Below, piece after piece: positions 17,115 through 25,750 of a stretch of 64,000 nt of DNA. Every line of letters starts with the position of its first letter. Position 1 is the first letter of the stretch. The notes beneath the pieces are model-generated. The model was not told where the DNA came from. It worked only from the letters and a program-made list of their open reading frames with translations, and searched no databases. The stretch is from Sphaerisporangium sp. TRM90804 (lineage in GTDB: Bacteria; Actinomycetota; Actinomycetes; Streptosporangiales; Streptosporangiaceae). Position numbers and translations under genes: made by a program. The DNA is taken from positions 248,001-312,000 of the forward strand of contig NZ_JARWAC010000007.1 in NCBI RefSeq assembly GCF_029846175.1, given 5' to 3'.

Positions 17115-18599
17115 ATGGGGACTCCAGGCCAGCTCGTCGTCAAGCGGTACCGGCTCGTGCGGGCGCTGGGCCAGGGCGGCATGGGCATGGTCTGGGAGGG
17201 GCACGACACGCTCCTCGACCGGCCGGTCGCGGTCAAGGAAGTGCTCATGCCGCCCCGGCTCGACTCCCGGCGCCAGCTCGACCTGATCCACCAGACCTCC
17301 CGCGAGGCCCGCACCGCCGCCAAGCTCAACCACCGCAGCATCGTCCGGGTCTTCGACGTCGCCGACGAGGACGGCCGGCCCTGGATCATCATGGAGCTCG
17401 TCCCCTCGCGCTCGCTCGACCGGGTGATCGGCAGCGAGGGGCCGCTGTCGGTGGCACGCGCCGCCGTCATCGGCAGCGGCGTGCTCACCGCCCTGTCGGT
17501 CGCGCACGCCGCGGGCGTGGTGCACCGCGACGTCAAGCCGGCCAACATCCTCATCGGCTACGACGGGCGCATCGTGCTCAGCGACTTCGGCATCGCGACG
17601 ACGCTCAACGACCCGAACGCGCACCGCGGCGGCGCCACCGGCTCGCCCGGCTTCCTCGCGCCCGAACGCGTCCAGGGATCACCCGCCGCGCCGGCGTCCG
17701 ACCTGTGGTCGCTCGGCGCGACCCTCTACGCCACGGTGGTCGGCAGGCCGCCGTTCGGCAGCGGCAGGGGGCCGCTCGCCTCGCTGCTCACGCTGGACAC
17801 CGAGGTCGCCAAGGCCCCGGCCGAGCTGCGCCCGGTGCTGGCCGGCCTGCTCGTCGCCGACCCCGTCAAGCGCATGGGCGCCGAGGAGGCCAAGCGGCTC
17901 CTGGACGCCGTCGTCACCCCGCCCGCGCCCGTCACCGTGCGCATGGGGGACGCCGCCCGCACCAAGCTCCTCGCGGGGGTGGCGGCGGCCGTGGTGGTCG
18001 CGGGGACGGTCGGCGGCTGGGCCGTGCTGCGCCCCTCCGGCGCCGCCGGCGCCGAGCCCGGCGCCTCGTCCCCCTTCGCCGCGCCGACCACGGCTCCCAC
18101 CACCACCCCCACGACCGCCGCCCCCTCGCCGACGGCCGGGCTGCCGCCGCTGCGGTGGTACGACGCCGGGCAGGGCTGGCGGGCTCGGGTGCCGCGGGGC
18201 TGGCGGCTCACCAAACGGCAGGGCTCCTTCACGTGGGCCGCCAGCACGGGCACCGCCTACCTCGGGCTCCAGGTGTTCGACCGGCGCGGGCGCGACGCGC
18301 TGACGCTGCTGCGCGAGACCGAGACGTCGCTGTCCGGCGCCGTGCGCGAGTACCGGCGGATCCGCCTGGAGAAGGCTCCGGGGCGTGACACGGCGGAGTG
18401 GGAGAGCACCTGGACGGGCCCTGGCCACCACCCCTGGGCGGTGTCGGGCGTGGACTACCACGAGGTGCGGCGCGTGGTCGTCAGCGGCGACCGGGTCAGC
18501 GTCATCGACTTCGCGGCCGTCCGGTCGGAGTGGGAGCGCCTGCGGCCGACCATGCGGGCGGTGCTGAAGTACTACCGCCCCCCGGCCCCCGGAGGCTGA
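17115..18599 (+). CDS. Membrane Ser/Thr protein kinase (PknB-type)
   Basis: The 494-residue protein has a full kinase domain in residues 10-270: glycine loop LGQGGMGMVWEG, VAVKEV lysine, catalytic HRDVKPANIL, metal-binding SDFG and TGSPGFLAPE of the activation segment. A membrane helix lies near residues 283-305. The external part starts with a Thr/Pro linker and ends in a compact domain of about 140 residues without PASTA repeats. Such kinases regulate growth, cell wall and development. The start follows GCGGAGGG. The ligand-sensing domain is not recognised. Confidence 0.92.
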   Translation: MGTPGQLVVKRYRLVRALGQGGMGMVWEGHDTLLDRPVAVKEVLMPPRLDSRRQLDLIHQTSREARTAAKLNHRSIVRVFDVADEDGRPWIIMELVPSRSLDRVIGSEGPLSVARAAVIGSGVLTALSVAHAAGVVHRDVKPANILIGYDGRIVLSDFGIATTLNDPNAHRGGATGSPGFLAPERVQGSPAAPASDLWSLGATLYATVVGRPPFGSGRGPLASLLTLDTEVAKAPAELRPVLAGLLVADPVKRMGAEEAKRLLDAVVTPPAPVTVRMGDAARTKLLAGVAAAVVVAGTVGGWAVLRPSGAAGAEPGASSPFAAPTTAPTTTPTTAAPSPTAGLPPLRWYDAGQGWRARVPRGWRLTKRQGSFTWAASTGTAYLGLQVFDRRGRDALTLLRETETSLSGAVREYRRIRLEKAPGRDTAEWESTWTGPGHHPWAVSGVDYHEVRRVVVSGDRVSVIDFAAVRSEWERLRPTMRAVLKYYRPPAPGG

Positions 18600-18659
18600 A
18601 AGCGCGCCCCGGCCCCGGAGGCCGACGCGCCCCGGTCCCCGGAGGCCGGCGGCGCGCCC
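18579..18659. repeat. Short GC-rich direct repeats after kinase gene
   Basis: Three copies of a GCGCCCCGG-CCCCGGAGGC type unit, spaced by about 25-29 bases, begin in the last codons of the kinase gene and continue past its stop. Their role is unclear; they may form stems that help termination. Confidence 0.5.
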
Positions 18660-18753
18660 CACCGCACCGCCGGGCGGGCGGAAAGTCCTCCGGTGCGGCG
18701 TCTGACGGGCGGCGTCCCCGCGACATGACCGGCTGACGACGCTCGGTAGTTGC

Positions 18754-18770
18754 AATGGTTTTCATAATCA
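18754..18770. promoter_or_regulatory. Possible Fur/Zur-family box upstream of CooC-like gene
   Basis: AATGGTTTTCATAATCA is an AT-rich island in high-GC surroundings, 17 bases before the ATG of the ATPase gene. It resembles zinc-regulator (Zur) boxes of actinomycetes in its right half, while the left half is weaker. The bases TTGCAA just upstream also recall half a Nur (nickel) site. Metal control would suit a CooC-like ATPase. Confidence 0.35.
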
Positions 18771-18786
18771 TGTTGGATCCGTGCTT

Positions 18787-19740
18787 ATGAGAGTTGCCTT
18801 CGTGGGCAAGGGCGGAAGCGGCAAGACCACCCTGTCCTCCCTCTTCGCCCGGTACGCGGCCCGTCAAGGGCACCCGCTCGTGGCCGTCGACGCCGACATC
18901 AACCAGCACCTGGGGCTGGCCCTGGGCCTCGGCCCCGCCGACCTGCCCGCACCGCTGGGCGCCGCCATCACCGAGATCAAGGACTACCTGCGCGGGGACA
19001 ACCCCCGGGTGCCCTCCGCGGCCACCATGGTGAAGACCACCCCGCCCGGCCGGGGCTCGCGCCTGGTCGGCATCGACGACGCCTTCTTCGCGGAGCGGCA
19101 CACGACCCGCGTCCAGGGCTTCGGGCTGATGGTCACCGGGCCCTTCGAGGAGGACGACCTCGGCGTCGCGTGCTACCACTCCAAGGTCGGCGCGGTCGAG
19201 CTCTTCCTCAACCACCTGGTCGAGGGCCCCGACGAGTTCGTCGTCGTCGACATGACCGCCGGGGGCGACTCCTTCGCCTCGGGCCTGTTCACCCGGTTCG
19301 ACATGACGTTCCTGGTCGCCGAGCCCACCCGGCAGGGGGTGGGCGTCTACCGCCAGTACCGCGACCACGCCCGCGACTTCGACGTGCCCATCGCGGTGGT
19401 CGGCAACAAGGTGCACTCGGAGGCCGACGTCGCCTTCCTGCGCGAGCACGTGGGTGACGACCTGCTGGTGTGCTTCGAGCACTCCCCGGCGGTCCGCGCG
19501 ATGGAGCAGGGCAGGGCCCTCACCCTCGACGACCTCGAACCGGCCAACGAGGAGGCCCTCGCGGTGCTCCTCGGCCGGGTGCGCACCCAGGAGAAGGACT
19601 GGGAGAAGTTCGGCCGCCAGACGATCGAGTTCCACACCCGCAACGCCAGGGCGTGGGCCAACCGCGCCACCGGGGAGGACCTCATCGGCCAGATCGACCC
19701 CGGCTTCGTCTTCGGGCGCCGTCCCGCCGTCATGGCCTGA
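18787..19740 (+). CDS. CooC-like P-loop ATPase (MinD/ArsA class)
   Basis: The 317-residue protein starts with a deviant Walker A motif, GKGGSGKTT, with the signature Lys, followed by VAVDADINQHLGLALG (A' Asp) and EFVVVDMTAGGDS, a Walker B equivalent. This class includes CooC, which loads nickel into CO dehydrogenase, and other metallocentre or scaffold ATPases. No CODH or hydrogenase gene is near. The conserved Cys pair of CooC (a CxC dimer site) is not evident, so the client may differ. ATG at 18787 is used; an in-frame GTG lies at 18781. The SCO5389-like gene follows 126 bases on. Confidence 0.8.
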   Translation: MRVAFVGKGGSGKTTLSSLFARYAARQGHPLVAVDADINQHLGLALGLGPADLPAPLGAAITEIKDYLRGDNPRVPSAATMVKTTPPGRGSRLVGIDDAFFAERHTTRVQGFGLMVTGPFEEDDLGVACYHSKVGAVELFLNHLVEGPDEFVVVDMTAGGDSFASGLFTRFDMTFLVAEPTRQGVGVYRQYRDHARDFDVPIAVVGNKVHSEADVAFLREHVGDDLLVCFEHSPAVRAMEQGRALTLDDLEPANEEALAVLLGRVRTQEKDWEKFGRQTIEFHTRNARAWANRATGEDLIGQIDPGFVFGRRPAVMA

Positions 19741-19866
19741 CGACGACCTTGACCGCCATCTTGACGAAGTGGTCGGCGCCCACGTGACTGTCCCCCTCGC
19801 GCCACCTGCTGTACAGCCGACGTGACGCCTAACGTCGGATTCGTCCTTCCGAGAGGAGAACACAGC

Positions 19867-20253
19867 ATGTCGCTCACCGTTCCCAACGAGCTACTCGACC
19901 AGGCCAGGGCCGGCGACGTCGACGACGAGTCGTTCCTCGCCTGTGTCCGCGACTCCCTGCCCTACGCTTGGGCGCTGGTCACCGAACTGGTCCAGCGACG
20001 CCAGGAGACCGGTGCCGAGTTCGCCGACAACGAGGTCCCGCCACCTGACGAGGCGGCTCGCGGCCAGTTGCTGCGCTGCCTGGCCAGCGACGCCATGCGC
20101 GGCGCCCTCGAACGTCACTTCGGCGTGCGTCTCGCCTTCCAGAACTGCCACCGCGTCGCGGTCTTCGACCCCGCGGCCGAGAAGGCGCTCGCCGAGTTCA
20201 CCACCGCACGCGCCCAGATCCTCAACCAGCGTCCCGACCTCGTCGACTGCTGA
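19867..20253 (+). CDS. SCO5389-family conserved actinobacterial protein
   Basis: The 128-residue cytoplasmic protein has the pattern MSLTVPNELL at the start, CVRDSLPYAWALVTELVQRR, a DNEVPPPDE turn, RGQLLRCLASDAMRGALERHFG and FQNCHRVAVF. It corresponds to a family I recall from Streptomyces as SCO5389; its biochemical function is unknown. It appears all helical, with two Cys in conserved-looking contexts. The start follows GAGAGGAG. It follows the CooC-like ATPase on the same strand, possibly as an operon. Confidence 0.8.
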   Translation: MSLTVPNELLDQARAGDVDDESFLACVRDSLPYAWALVTELVQRRQETGAEFADNEVPPPDEAARGQLLRCLASDAMRGALERHFGVRLAFQNCHRVAVFDPAAEKALAEFTTARAQILNQRPDLVDC

Positions 20254-20312
20254 GGCGCGCTCCCGGGCGACCGCAGGCTCCCGCGGCCTCACCCGCGCCA
20301 CGGGAGCCGTGC

Positions 20313-20344
20313 GGCGGCCGGCGCGGTCGCCCGCGCCGGCCGCC
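20313..20344. terminator. Terminator stem-loop between converging genes
   Basis: A perfect 14-bp stem (20313-20326 with 20331-20344) with a TCGC loop lies 60 bases after the SCO5389-like gene and before the converging secreted-protein gene. It is probably bidirectional. Confidence 0.75.
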
Positions 20345-20345
20345 T

Positions 20346-20440
20346 CTCACCCCGTTCCCCGCCGGAAAACCTGGTGCCCCTGGTCACCCCGTTCCCCCCG
20401 GAACGTTCGGCGCCCCGTGCTCACCCCGTCCCCGTCGACG
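20346..20440. repeat. Direct repeats of a TCACCCCGTTCCCC unit
   Basis: Near-copies begin near 20346, 20382 and 20420, spaced by about 37 bases, between the terminator and the end of the secreted-protein gene. The third lacks one T. The role is unknown. Confidence 0.55.
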
Positions 20441-20483
20441 TCCCCGTCCCCGTGGTCGTGCCGTGGGCCGCGCGTGCGAGCGG

Positions 20484-20972
20484 TCAGCTCTCCTCGGTCT
20501 CGTAGATGTAGTTCCAGCGGCCGCAGGACTTCTTCTTGTCGAACTTGTCGTTGTAGTAGCACACCCGGACCTGGATGCTGTCGACGTCGTGCTCGTAGAA
20601 GTGGAAGTAGCGGGCGCCGTGGGACCCGCACTTCTTGGCGAAGTAGGTCGACTCCTCGCCGTCCTCGTCCTCGAACTTCACCTGCGTGTAGCCGCACAGC
20701 CACCACGGGGAGTGCTTGTCGTACAGCTTGCCGTCGACGTGCATCCGGCCCTTCTTGTCCTCCCAGACGTGGCCCTTGGCCTTGGCGCGCGAGCCGTTGT
20801 AGTACTTCGAGTAGTAGGAGCCCCAGGAGTCCTCCCAGCCGAACCCGGAGGCTGTGGTGGGAGCGGTCGCGGGGGTCGTCACGGCACTGGCCGAGGCGGC
20901 GGCGGGCACACCCACCGCGATGACGGCGGTGACGGCGGCGAGGCCGAGCGTGGTGCGGAGCGAGCGGCGCAT
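20484..20972 (-). CDS. Secreted aromatic-rich protein with four Cys
   Basis: The 162-residue precursor has a Sec signal: MRRSLRTTLG, a hydrophobic core to about residue 28, and an ASASA cleavage region. The mature part is rich in Trp, Tyr, Lys, Asp and His (GWEDSWGSYYSKYYNG, RYFHFYEHDVDS), with four Cys that may form two disulfides. No family is recognised. The gene is monocistronic, with a good CAGGAG ribosome site, a terminator on one side and the SARP gene divergent on the other. Confidence 0.75.
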   Translation of the reverse strand: MRRSLRTTLGLAAVTAVIAVGVPAAASASAVTTPATAPTTASGFGWEDSWGSYYSKYYNGSRAKAKGHVWEDKKGRMHVDGKLYDKHSPWWLCGYTQVKFEDEDGEESTYFAKKCGSHGARYFHFYEHDVDSIQVRVCYYNDKFDKKKSCGRWNYIYETEES

Positions 20973-21328
20973 GTGGTTCTCCTGAAGCTGAGGGTTCCCG
21001 GTTCTTCTGCTCACCGGGGCTTGTGCTCTAGTGATAGAGCCCTCCGCCTGCAGGCCGCTTACAGCGGGCTTATGTCCGCCTGCAAGGCACTTGAGGCGGC
21101 CCGCCGGATCCGGCCGGAATGCCGAATCCGGGTCGATAGCCGCATATCGCACGTGACCGCCCCCGCGAGGGGCCGCGCCCGATTGCCCCCAGCCTGACCT
21201 CGAATGCTCAACGTGAGATTGAAGAGCAATCAACACGCGGCTTAACGGGAGGCGTTCGCATAGGGATATACCAACGGGGGATCTATCATTTGCCCAAGAA
21301 ACCGCGCAAAGGCTGGAGATTTCGAAGA
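20973..21328. other. Divergent promoter region, secreted protein / SARP regulator
   Basis: No gene is supported. A perfect 6-bp hairpin GCTCTA-GTGA-TAGAGC lies at 21025-21040, about 53 bases upstream of the secreted-protein start, and is a possible operator. A TTAACG...TATACC pair near 21243-21273 is a candidate promoter for the SARP gene. Confidence 0.4.
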
Positions 21329-24300
21329 ATGGCTGGTCAGGGAGGACAGGCTGGCCTGAGCTTCGCCGTGCTCGGGCCGGTGCGCGCCTGGCTGGACGGC
21401 CGGGAACTGGAGCTGGGCACGCCCCTCCAGCGCTCCATCCTCGCCATGCTGCTGCTGCGCGAGGGCCGCGCGGTCACCCCCATGGAGATGATCGACGCCG
21501 TCTGGGGCGAGGACGCGCCGCCGCGCGCGCTCGGGGCGCTGCGCACCTACGTGTCCCGGCTGCGCGCCGTCCTGGAACCCGACCGGTCGCCGCGCACCCG
21601 CCCGGAGCTGCTCACCTCGGTCGGACGCGGCTACGCCCTGCGCCTGGAGCCCAACGCCCTCGACCTGGCCCTCTTCGAGCACCGCGTCACCGCGGCCGAG
21701 GCCGAGCGCCGGGCCGGCGACCTCGCCGGCGCCGCCGAGACCGTGCGCGGGGCGCTCGCCCTGTGGTCGGGCGAGCCGCTCGCGGGCGCCGTCGGCCCGT
21801 ACGTCGAGAACCAGCGCGGCAGGCTCGTCGAGCGCCGGATCGGCGTGGTGGAGACCCTGATGGAGCTCGACCTCGAACTGGGCAGGCACGCCGCCGTCAT
21901 CCCCGAGCTGATCGCCCTGACGGCCGAGCACCCGCTGAGGGAGCGGCTGCGCGGGCAGCTCATGCTGGCCTACTACCGCTGCGGGCGCCAGGCCGACGCG
22001 CTGGCGGTCTTCACCGACACCCGGCACGCCCTGGTCGAGGAGCTCGGCATCGACCCCGGCCGCGAGCTGGCCTCCCTCCACCAGCGCATGCTCGCCGCGG
22101 ACGCCCGCCTCGGCTGGGAGGAGGCCACCGGCCCGGCGCGCGCCGACGGGGGGCGCGCTCCCGCCGCCCCGGGCACGGCCGGCCCGGGGCCCGGCGACCA
22201 CACACACGAGGCGGCGGGCGGGCAGGCCGAGGCCGGCAAGCCCGAGGAGGAGCACCCGGCGCCACCGGAGATGCCGCGCCCGGCGCAGCTGCCCGCCGCG
22301 GTGAGCGACTTCACCGGGCGCAAGCAGGTCGTCAACCGGATGCGCACGCTGCTGACCAGCGCCACCGGCAGCGACGGCATGCCGGTCGTCGCCGTCTGCG
22401 GGATCGGCGGCGTCGGCAAGACGGCGCTCGCCGTGCACGTCGCCCACTCCCTGCACGAGGTCTTCCCCGACGGCCAGCTCTACGCCGACCTGCGGGGGCA
22501 CGGCGACGAGCCGCCCGCGCCGGAGTCGGTGCTGGCCGCGTTCCTGCGCGCCCTCGGCACGCCCGTCGACGTCATCCCCGACGGACTGGCCGAACGCGCC
22601 GCCCTGTTCCGCTCGCAGCTCGCCGAACGGCGCATGCTCGTGCTGCTGGACAACGCCCGCCACGCCGAGCAGGTCGAGCACCTGCTCCCGGGCACGGCCG
22701 GGTGCGCGGCGATCATCACCAGCCGAGCGAAGCTCGCCGACCTCCCCTCGGCCCGGCTGCTCGACCTTGAGGTCATGGAGCCGGAGGAGGCGCTCGGGCT
22801 GTTCTCGGCCGTCGCCGGCCCCGAGCGCGTCGCCGTCGAGCGTGCCGCGGCCATGGACGTCGTCGCCATCTGCGGCTTCCTGCCGCTGGCCGTCCGCATC
22901 GTCGCCGCCCGCCTGGCGGCACGGCCCGCCTGGACGGTCGCCTCGCTGGTGCCGCGGCTGGCCGACGAGCACCGCCGCCTGGACGAGATGCGCGTCGGTC
23001 ACCTCGCGGTGAACGCCACCTTCTCGCTGGGGTACGGTCACCTGGAGCCGGGCCAGGCCCGCGCGTTCCGGCTGCTGTCCCTGCCGAACGGCCCCGACAT
23101 CTCCCTCCAGGCCGCCGCCGCCGTGCTGTCCATGAGCGTCATCGAGACCGAGGACATGCTGGAGTCCCTGGTGGACGTCAGCCTGCTGGAGGCCCCGGCT
23201 CCCGGCCGCTACCGCTACCACGACCTGCTCAAGCTCTTCGCCCGCAGGCAGGCCGAGGTGAGCGAGGACCCCGCGGCGTGCGCGCTCGCGCTGCGCCGGC
23301 TGCTCGGCTTCTACCTGGCGTCCGCGCAGGCCGCGCACCGCCTCGCCTACGAGGGCAGCGTGATCGCCGACCACCTGGCCGTGACCGGCGCGTACGGGCG
23401 CGCCTTCGTCGGCGCGGAGGAGGCCGTCGCCTGGCTCACGGCCGAGGCAGAGACCCTGTTCGGGGCGATCGGCCAGACGGCCGAGTCCGGCCCCACGCCG
23501 CAGACGCTGCTGCCCGCCGCCGACCTGCTCCTGGCCATGGAGCCGCTGCTGGAGTCCGGGGCCTACGTCAGGGAGTTCGCCGGCCGGACCGCCGTCGTGC
23601 TGGCCGCCGCGCGCGCCATCGGCGACCGGGCGAGCGAGCTGCGCTGCCGGTACGTGCACGGCCGGGTGCTGTTCGGGGCCAACCAGCTCGCCGCCGCCGA
23701 CGAGCAGTTCCGGGCGGCCCTGGAGCTGGCGGCCGCCACCGGCGACCGGATCGTCACCGGGGAGCTGCAGAACGGGCGCGCGGTCGTCGCAGGCCGGCAG
23801 CGCCGCCACGAGGACGCGCTGGTGCTGTTCGACTCCGCGCTCAAGGCGTACCGGGAGATCGGCGCGGCGGCGGGGGAGGCGCTGGTGGCCAGCTACTCCG
23901 CCCGTGACCATCTGGCGCTCGGCCACCCGGAGGACGCCATCGCCGCCGCCGAACGCGGCCTGGCCATCTTCACCGAGCTGGGCAGCGGCGCGGGCATGGC
24001 CCGGGCCCGATACCACCTCGGCATCGTCCTGTCCCGGGTCGGCCGGCTGACCGAGGCGGTCGTGCACCACGCCGAGTGCCTCGACTTCTTCCGCGCCGGC
24101 GACCAGAAGGTGTGGGAGCAGCGCGTGTGCTGCCGTCTCGCGGAGACCTTCATCGCCGCCGAGCGGTACAAGGACGCCGCCCGGCACGCCGAGCAGGCGC
24201 TCACGCTCAGCAGGGAGATGGGCCACCCATACGGCGAGGCGCTGTCGCTGACGGTGCTAGGCCGGGCGCTGGCGGGGCTCGGCAGCGTCCGGCGCAGCGG

Positions 24301-24400
24301 CGACTGCCTGAGGCGCGCCTTCGAGATCTTCACCCGGCTCGGCTCCCCCGAGGCCGACGATTTGCGCGCCCTTCTGAAGCTCGACCAGCTCAGCGATTAG
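21329..24400 (+). CDS. AfsR/SARP-type transcriptional activator with NB-ARC and TPR domains
   Basis: The 1023-residue protein is an OmpR-like SARP DNA-binding domain (residues 5-95, FAVLGPVRAWLDGRELELG) followed by a bacterial transcriptional-activator (BTAD) domain to about 250. A Pro/Ala linker leads to an NB-ARC ATPase with Walker A GIGGVGKT near residue 358 and LVLLDNARHAEQVEHLLPG. TPR repeats fill residues 640-1010. AfsR-type proteins integrate signals, often from Ser/Thr kinases, to switch on secondary metabolism. A kinase gene lies 2.7 kb upstream. The start follows GGAGATTT; a TTG at 21290 is possible. No biosynthetic cluster is seen nearby. Confidence 0.93.
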   Translation: MAGQGGQAGLSFAVLGPVRAWLDGRELELGTPLQRSILAMLLLREGRAVTPMEMIDAVWGEDAPPRALGALRTYVSRLRAVLEPDRSPRTRPELLTSVGRGYALRLEPNALDLALFEHRVTAAEAERRAGDLAGAAETVRGALALWSGEPLAGAVGPYVENQRGRLVERRIGVVETLMELDLELGRHAAVIPELIALTAEHPLRERLRGQLMLAYYRCGRQADALAVFTDTRHALVEELGIDPGRELASLHQRMLAADARLGWEEATGPARADGGRAPAAPGTAGPGPGDHTHEAAGGQAEAGKPEEEHPAPPEMPRPAQLPAAVSDFTGRKQVVNRMRTLLTSATGSDGMPVVAVCGIGGVGKTALAVHVAHSLHEVFPDGQLYADLRGHGDEPPAPESVLAAFLRALGTPVDVIPDGLAERAALFRSQLAERRMLVLLDNARHAEQVEHLLPGTAGCAAIITSRAKLADLPSARLLDLEVMEPEEALGLFSAVAGPERVAVERAAAMDVVAICGFLPLAVRIVAARLAARPAWTVASLVPRLADEHRRLDEMRVGHLAVNATFSLGYGHLEPGQARAFRLLSLPNGPDISLQAAAAVLSMSVIETEDMLESLVDVSLLEAPAPGRYRYHDLLKLFARRQAEVSEDPAACALALRRLLGFYLASAQAAHRLAYEGSVIADHLAVTGAYGRAFVGAEEAVAWLTAEAETLFGAIGQTAESGPTPQTLLPAADLLLAMEPLLESGAYVREFAGRTAVVLAAARAIGDRASELRCRYVHGRVLFGANQLAAADEQFRAALELAAATGDRIVTGELQNGRAVVAGRQRRHEDALVLFDSALKAYREIGAAAGEALVASYSARDHLALGHPEDAIAAAERGLAIFTELGSGAGMARARYHLGIVLSRVGRLTEAVVHHAECLDFFRAGDQKVWEQRVCCRLAETFIAAERYKDAARHAEQALTLSREMGHPYGEALSLTVLGRALAGLGSVRRSGDCLRRAFEIFTRLGSPEADDLRALLKLDQLSD

Positions 24401-24838
24401 GTCGCGCACCGTGCCGCTGAAGGGGTCGTCGTCCAGCCGCGTCATCCACACGTGGTTGATCACCTGTTGGCTCACCAAGTTCCGTCGAGGTCGTCGTCCG
24501 GGAGTCGTGGGTGCCCGGCCGGCCGTCCGCCGCCGCGTCGACGCCAGGGGGCCCGGTACCTTCAGGAGGCGTCCCGCGGCGGCACGGCCGCCTCACGAAA
24601 ACGACGACGACCGGCCGGGCGTGGCACGGAGTTCGAACCCCTCAACCTCCGTGCCCACGACACCAGCGTGCTCGGGGCGGTTCAACGTCGGATCAACAGC
24701 CGATGAACACCCCCGGCCAAGCGCTCCGACCAGCCGGGACGCCGGGCGGGCAAGCGGCTCGCAAGTGCCGGTCAAGGGTGCGCGGGTATCAACGGGGTGT
24801 AAGAAGCCCGCACCGGCTCTACAAGGAGCGGATCCTCG
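24401..24838. other. Intergenic region after SARP gene
   Basis: About 440 bases without a convincing gene on either strand. A short reverse-strand frame near 24260-24478 has protein-like composition but is antisense to the SARP end and has no clear ribosome site. No RNA gene or operator was recognised. Confidence 0.5.
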
Positions 24839-25141
24839 ATGCTGATCCCCTGTTTCGCGTGTGAGTCCAGGTTCCGGCCGGACGAGTACTTCCTCGCCTG
24901 CCACGACTACAACCGCGGCATGGATCTGGTGGCGTGGACCTGCCCCCGGTGCGGCAACCGGGACGACCTGCGGGTGCTGCCCGGCGCCCTGGGCTTCGGC
25001 TACCCGCGCAGCGGCCGGTTCGACGTCCACGACCGCTTCCACGTCCCCGGCCTGCGCCGCCAACGCGGCGACCTTCGGCTGGACATCTCCCTGGACAAGG
25101 AGGTCTGGCGCGTCCCCACCCGCCTCCGTCAGGCCGCCTGA
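24839..25141 (+). CDS. Small zinc-ribbon-like protein
   Basis: The 100-residue protein has two CxxC pairs, CFAC at residues 5-8 and CPRC at 35-38, spaced as in a zinc ribbon, then a basic C-terminal half (RFHVPGLRRQRGD). It is probably cytoplasmic. AAGGAG lies about 10 bases before the ATG. It converges closely on the TetR gene. No named family is recognised; nucleic-acid binding is an inference from the zinc ribbon and basic tail. Confidence 0.65.
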   Translation: MLIPCFACESRFRPDEYFLACHDYNRGMDLVAWTCPRCGNRDDLRVLPGALGFGYPRSGRFDVHDRFHVPGLRRQRGDLRLDISLDKEVWRVPTRLRQAA

Positions 25142-25159
25142 CCGGCCCCGCGGGCGGGC

Positions 25160-25750
25160 TCAGGGAAGCCGCAGGCTGTTCCAGGCGGCCTCGCACAGGG
25201 CCCGGATCTCCTCCTCGGTGGGCTGGTGGGCGCCGGAGAACCACAGGCGGCACATCTCGGTCGCCGGGCCGAGCCACAGCACGTAACACATCGTCGGGTG
25301 CACCGGGCGCAGCACGCCGTCCTTCATGTGCGGGCGCCACCAGTCGGAGACCTGGCGGAAGAACGCCCTGCGCGACTCGGCGACCTCCGAGCCGCCCGGC
25401 TCCTCGCGGCGCGGCGGCCGCTCGCTGAGCAGGATGCGCGCCCGCTCCGGGTGCTCGCCGCACCATGCCATGTGCATGGCGACGATCGCCTCGATGCCGC
25501 CGCGCGCGGTCTCGTGCCGGCACAGCTCGTCGACGAAGACCCCCTGGTAGAGGTTCTGGATCTCGGAGTACAGCACCCCGAAGACGTGTTCCTTGCTGGC
25601 GAAGTGGTGGTAGAAGCTGCCGACGCTGACGCCGCTCTCCTCGCGGAGGCTGGCGAGGGTCGTGGCCGAGACACCGTCCTGGCTGAAGCGGCGCAGCGCG
25701 CCGTCGATGATGCGGGTGCGGCCGTCTCGCCCGTTCTTCGCGCTCTTCAC
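25160..25750 (-). CDS. TetR-family transcriptional regulator
   Basis: The 196-residue protein has an N-terminal helix-turn-helix (RIIDGALRRFSQDGVSATTLASLREESGVSVGSFYHHFASKE) and a helical ligand domain with WWRPHMKDGVLRPVHPT. The start is GTG at 25750, whose GTGA overlaps the stop of the upstream GNAT gene, so translation is coupled. It probably represses a nearby promoter, perhaps that of the GNAT-tetR pair. No ligand is evident. Confidence 0.9.
   Translation of the reverse strand: MKSAKNGRDGRTRIIDGALRRFSQDGVSATTLASLREESGVSVGSFYHHFASKEHVFGVLYSEIQNLYQGVFVDELCRHETARGGIEAIVAMHMAWCGEHPERARILLSERPPRREEPGGSEVAESRRAFFRQVSDWWRPHMKDGVLRPVHPTMCYVLWLGPATEMCRLWFSGAHQPTEEEIRALCEAAWNSLRLP

Noticed and set aside
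18750-18766. Nickel regulator (Nur) site upstream of the CooC-like gene
   Set aside because: Only the left half TTGCAA fits; the right half differs from TTGCAA at several positions.
21242-24226. Open frame of about 990 codons opposite the SARP gene
   Set aside because: Antisense shadow of a gene with clear domains; no start site or domain.
21329-24400. Edge of a secondary-metabolite cluster near the AfsR/SARP gene
   Set aside because: No PKS, NRPS, terpene or RiPP genes are found on either side.
24257-24478. Reverse-strand frame of 73 codons with protein-like start (MVSQQVINHVWMTRLDDDPF)
   Set aside because: Most of it is antisense to the SARP gene, no ribosome site is clear and no family is recognised.
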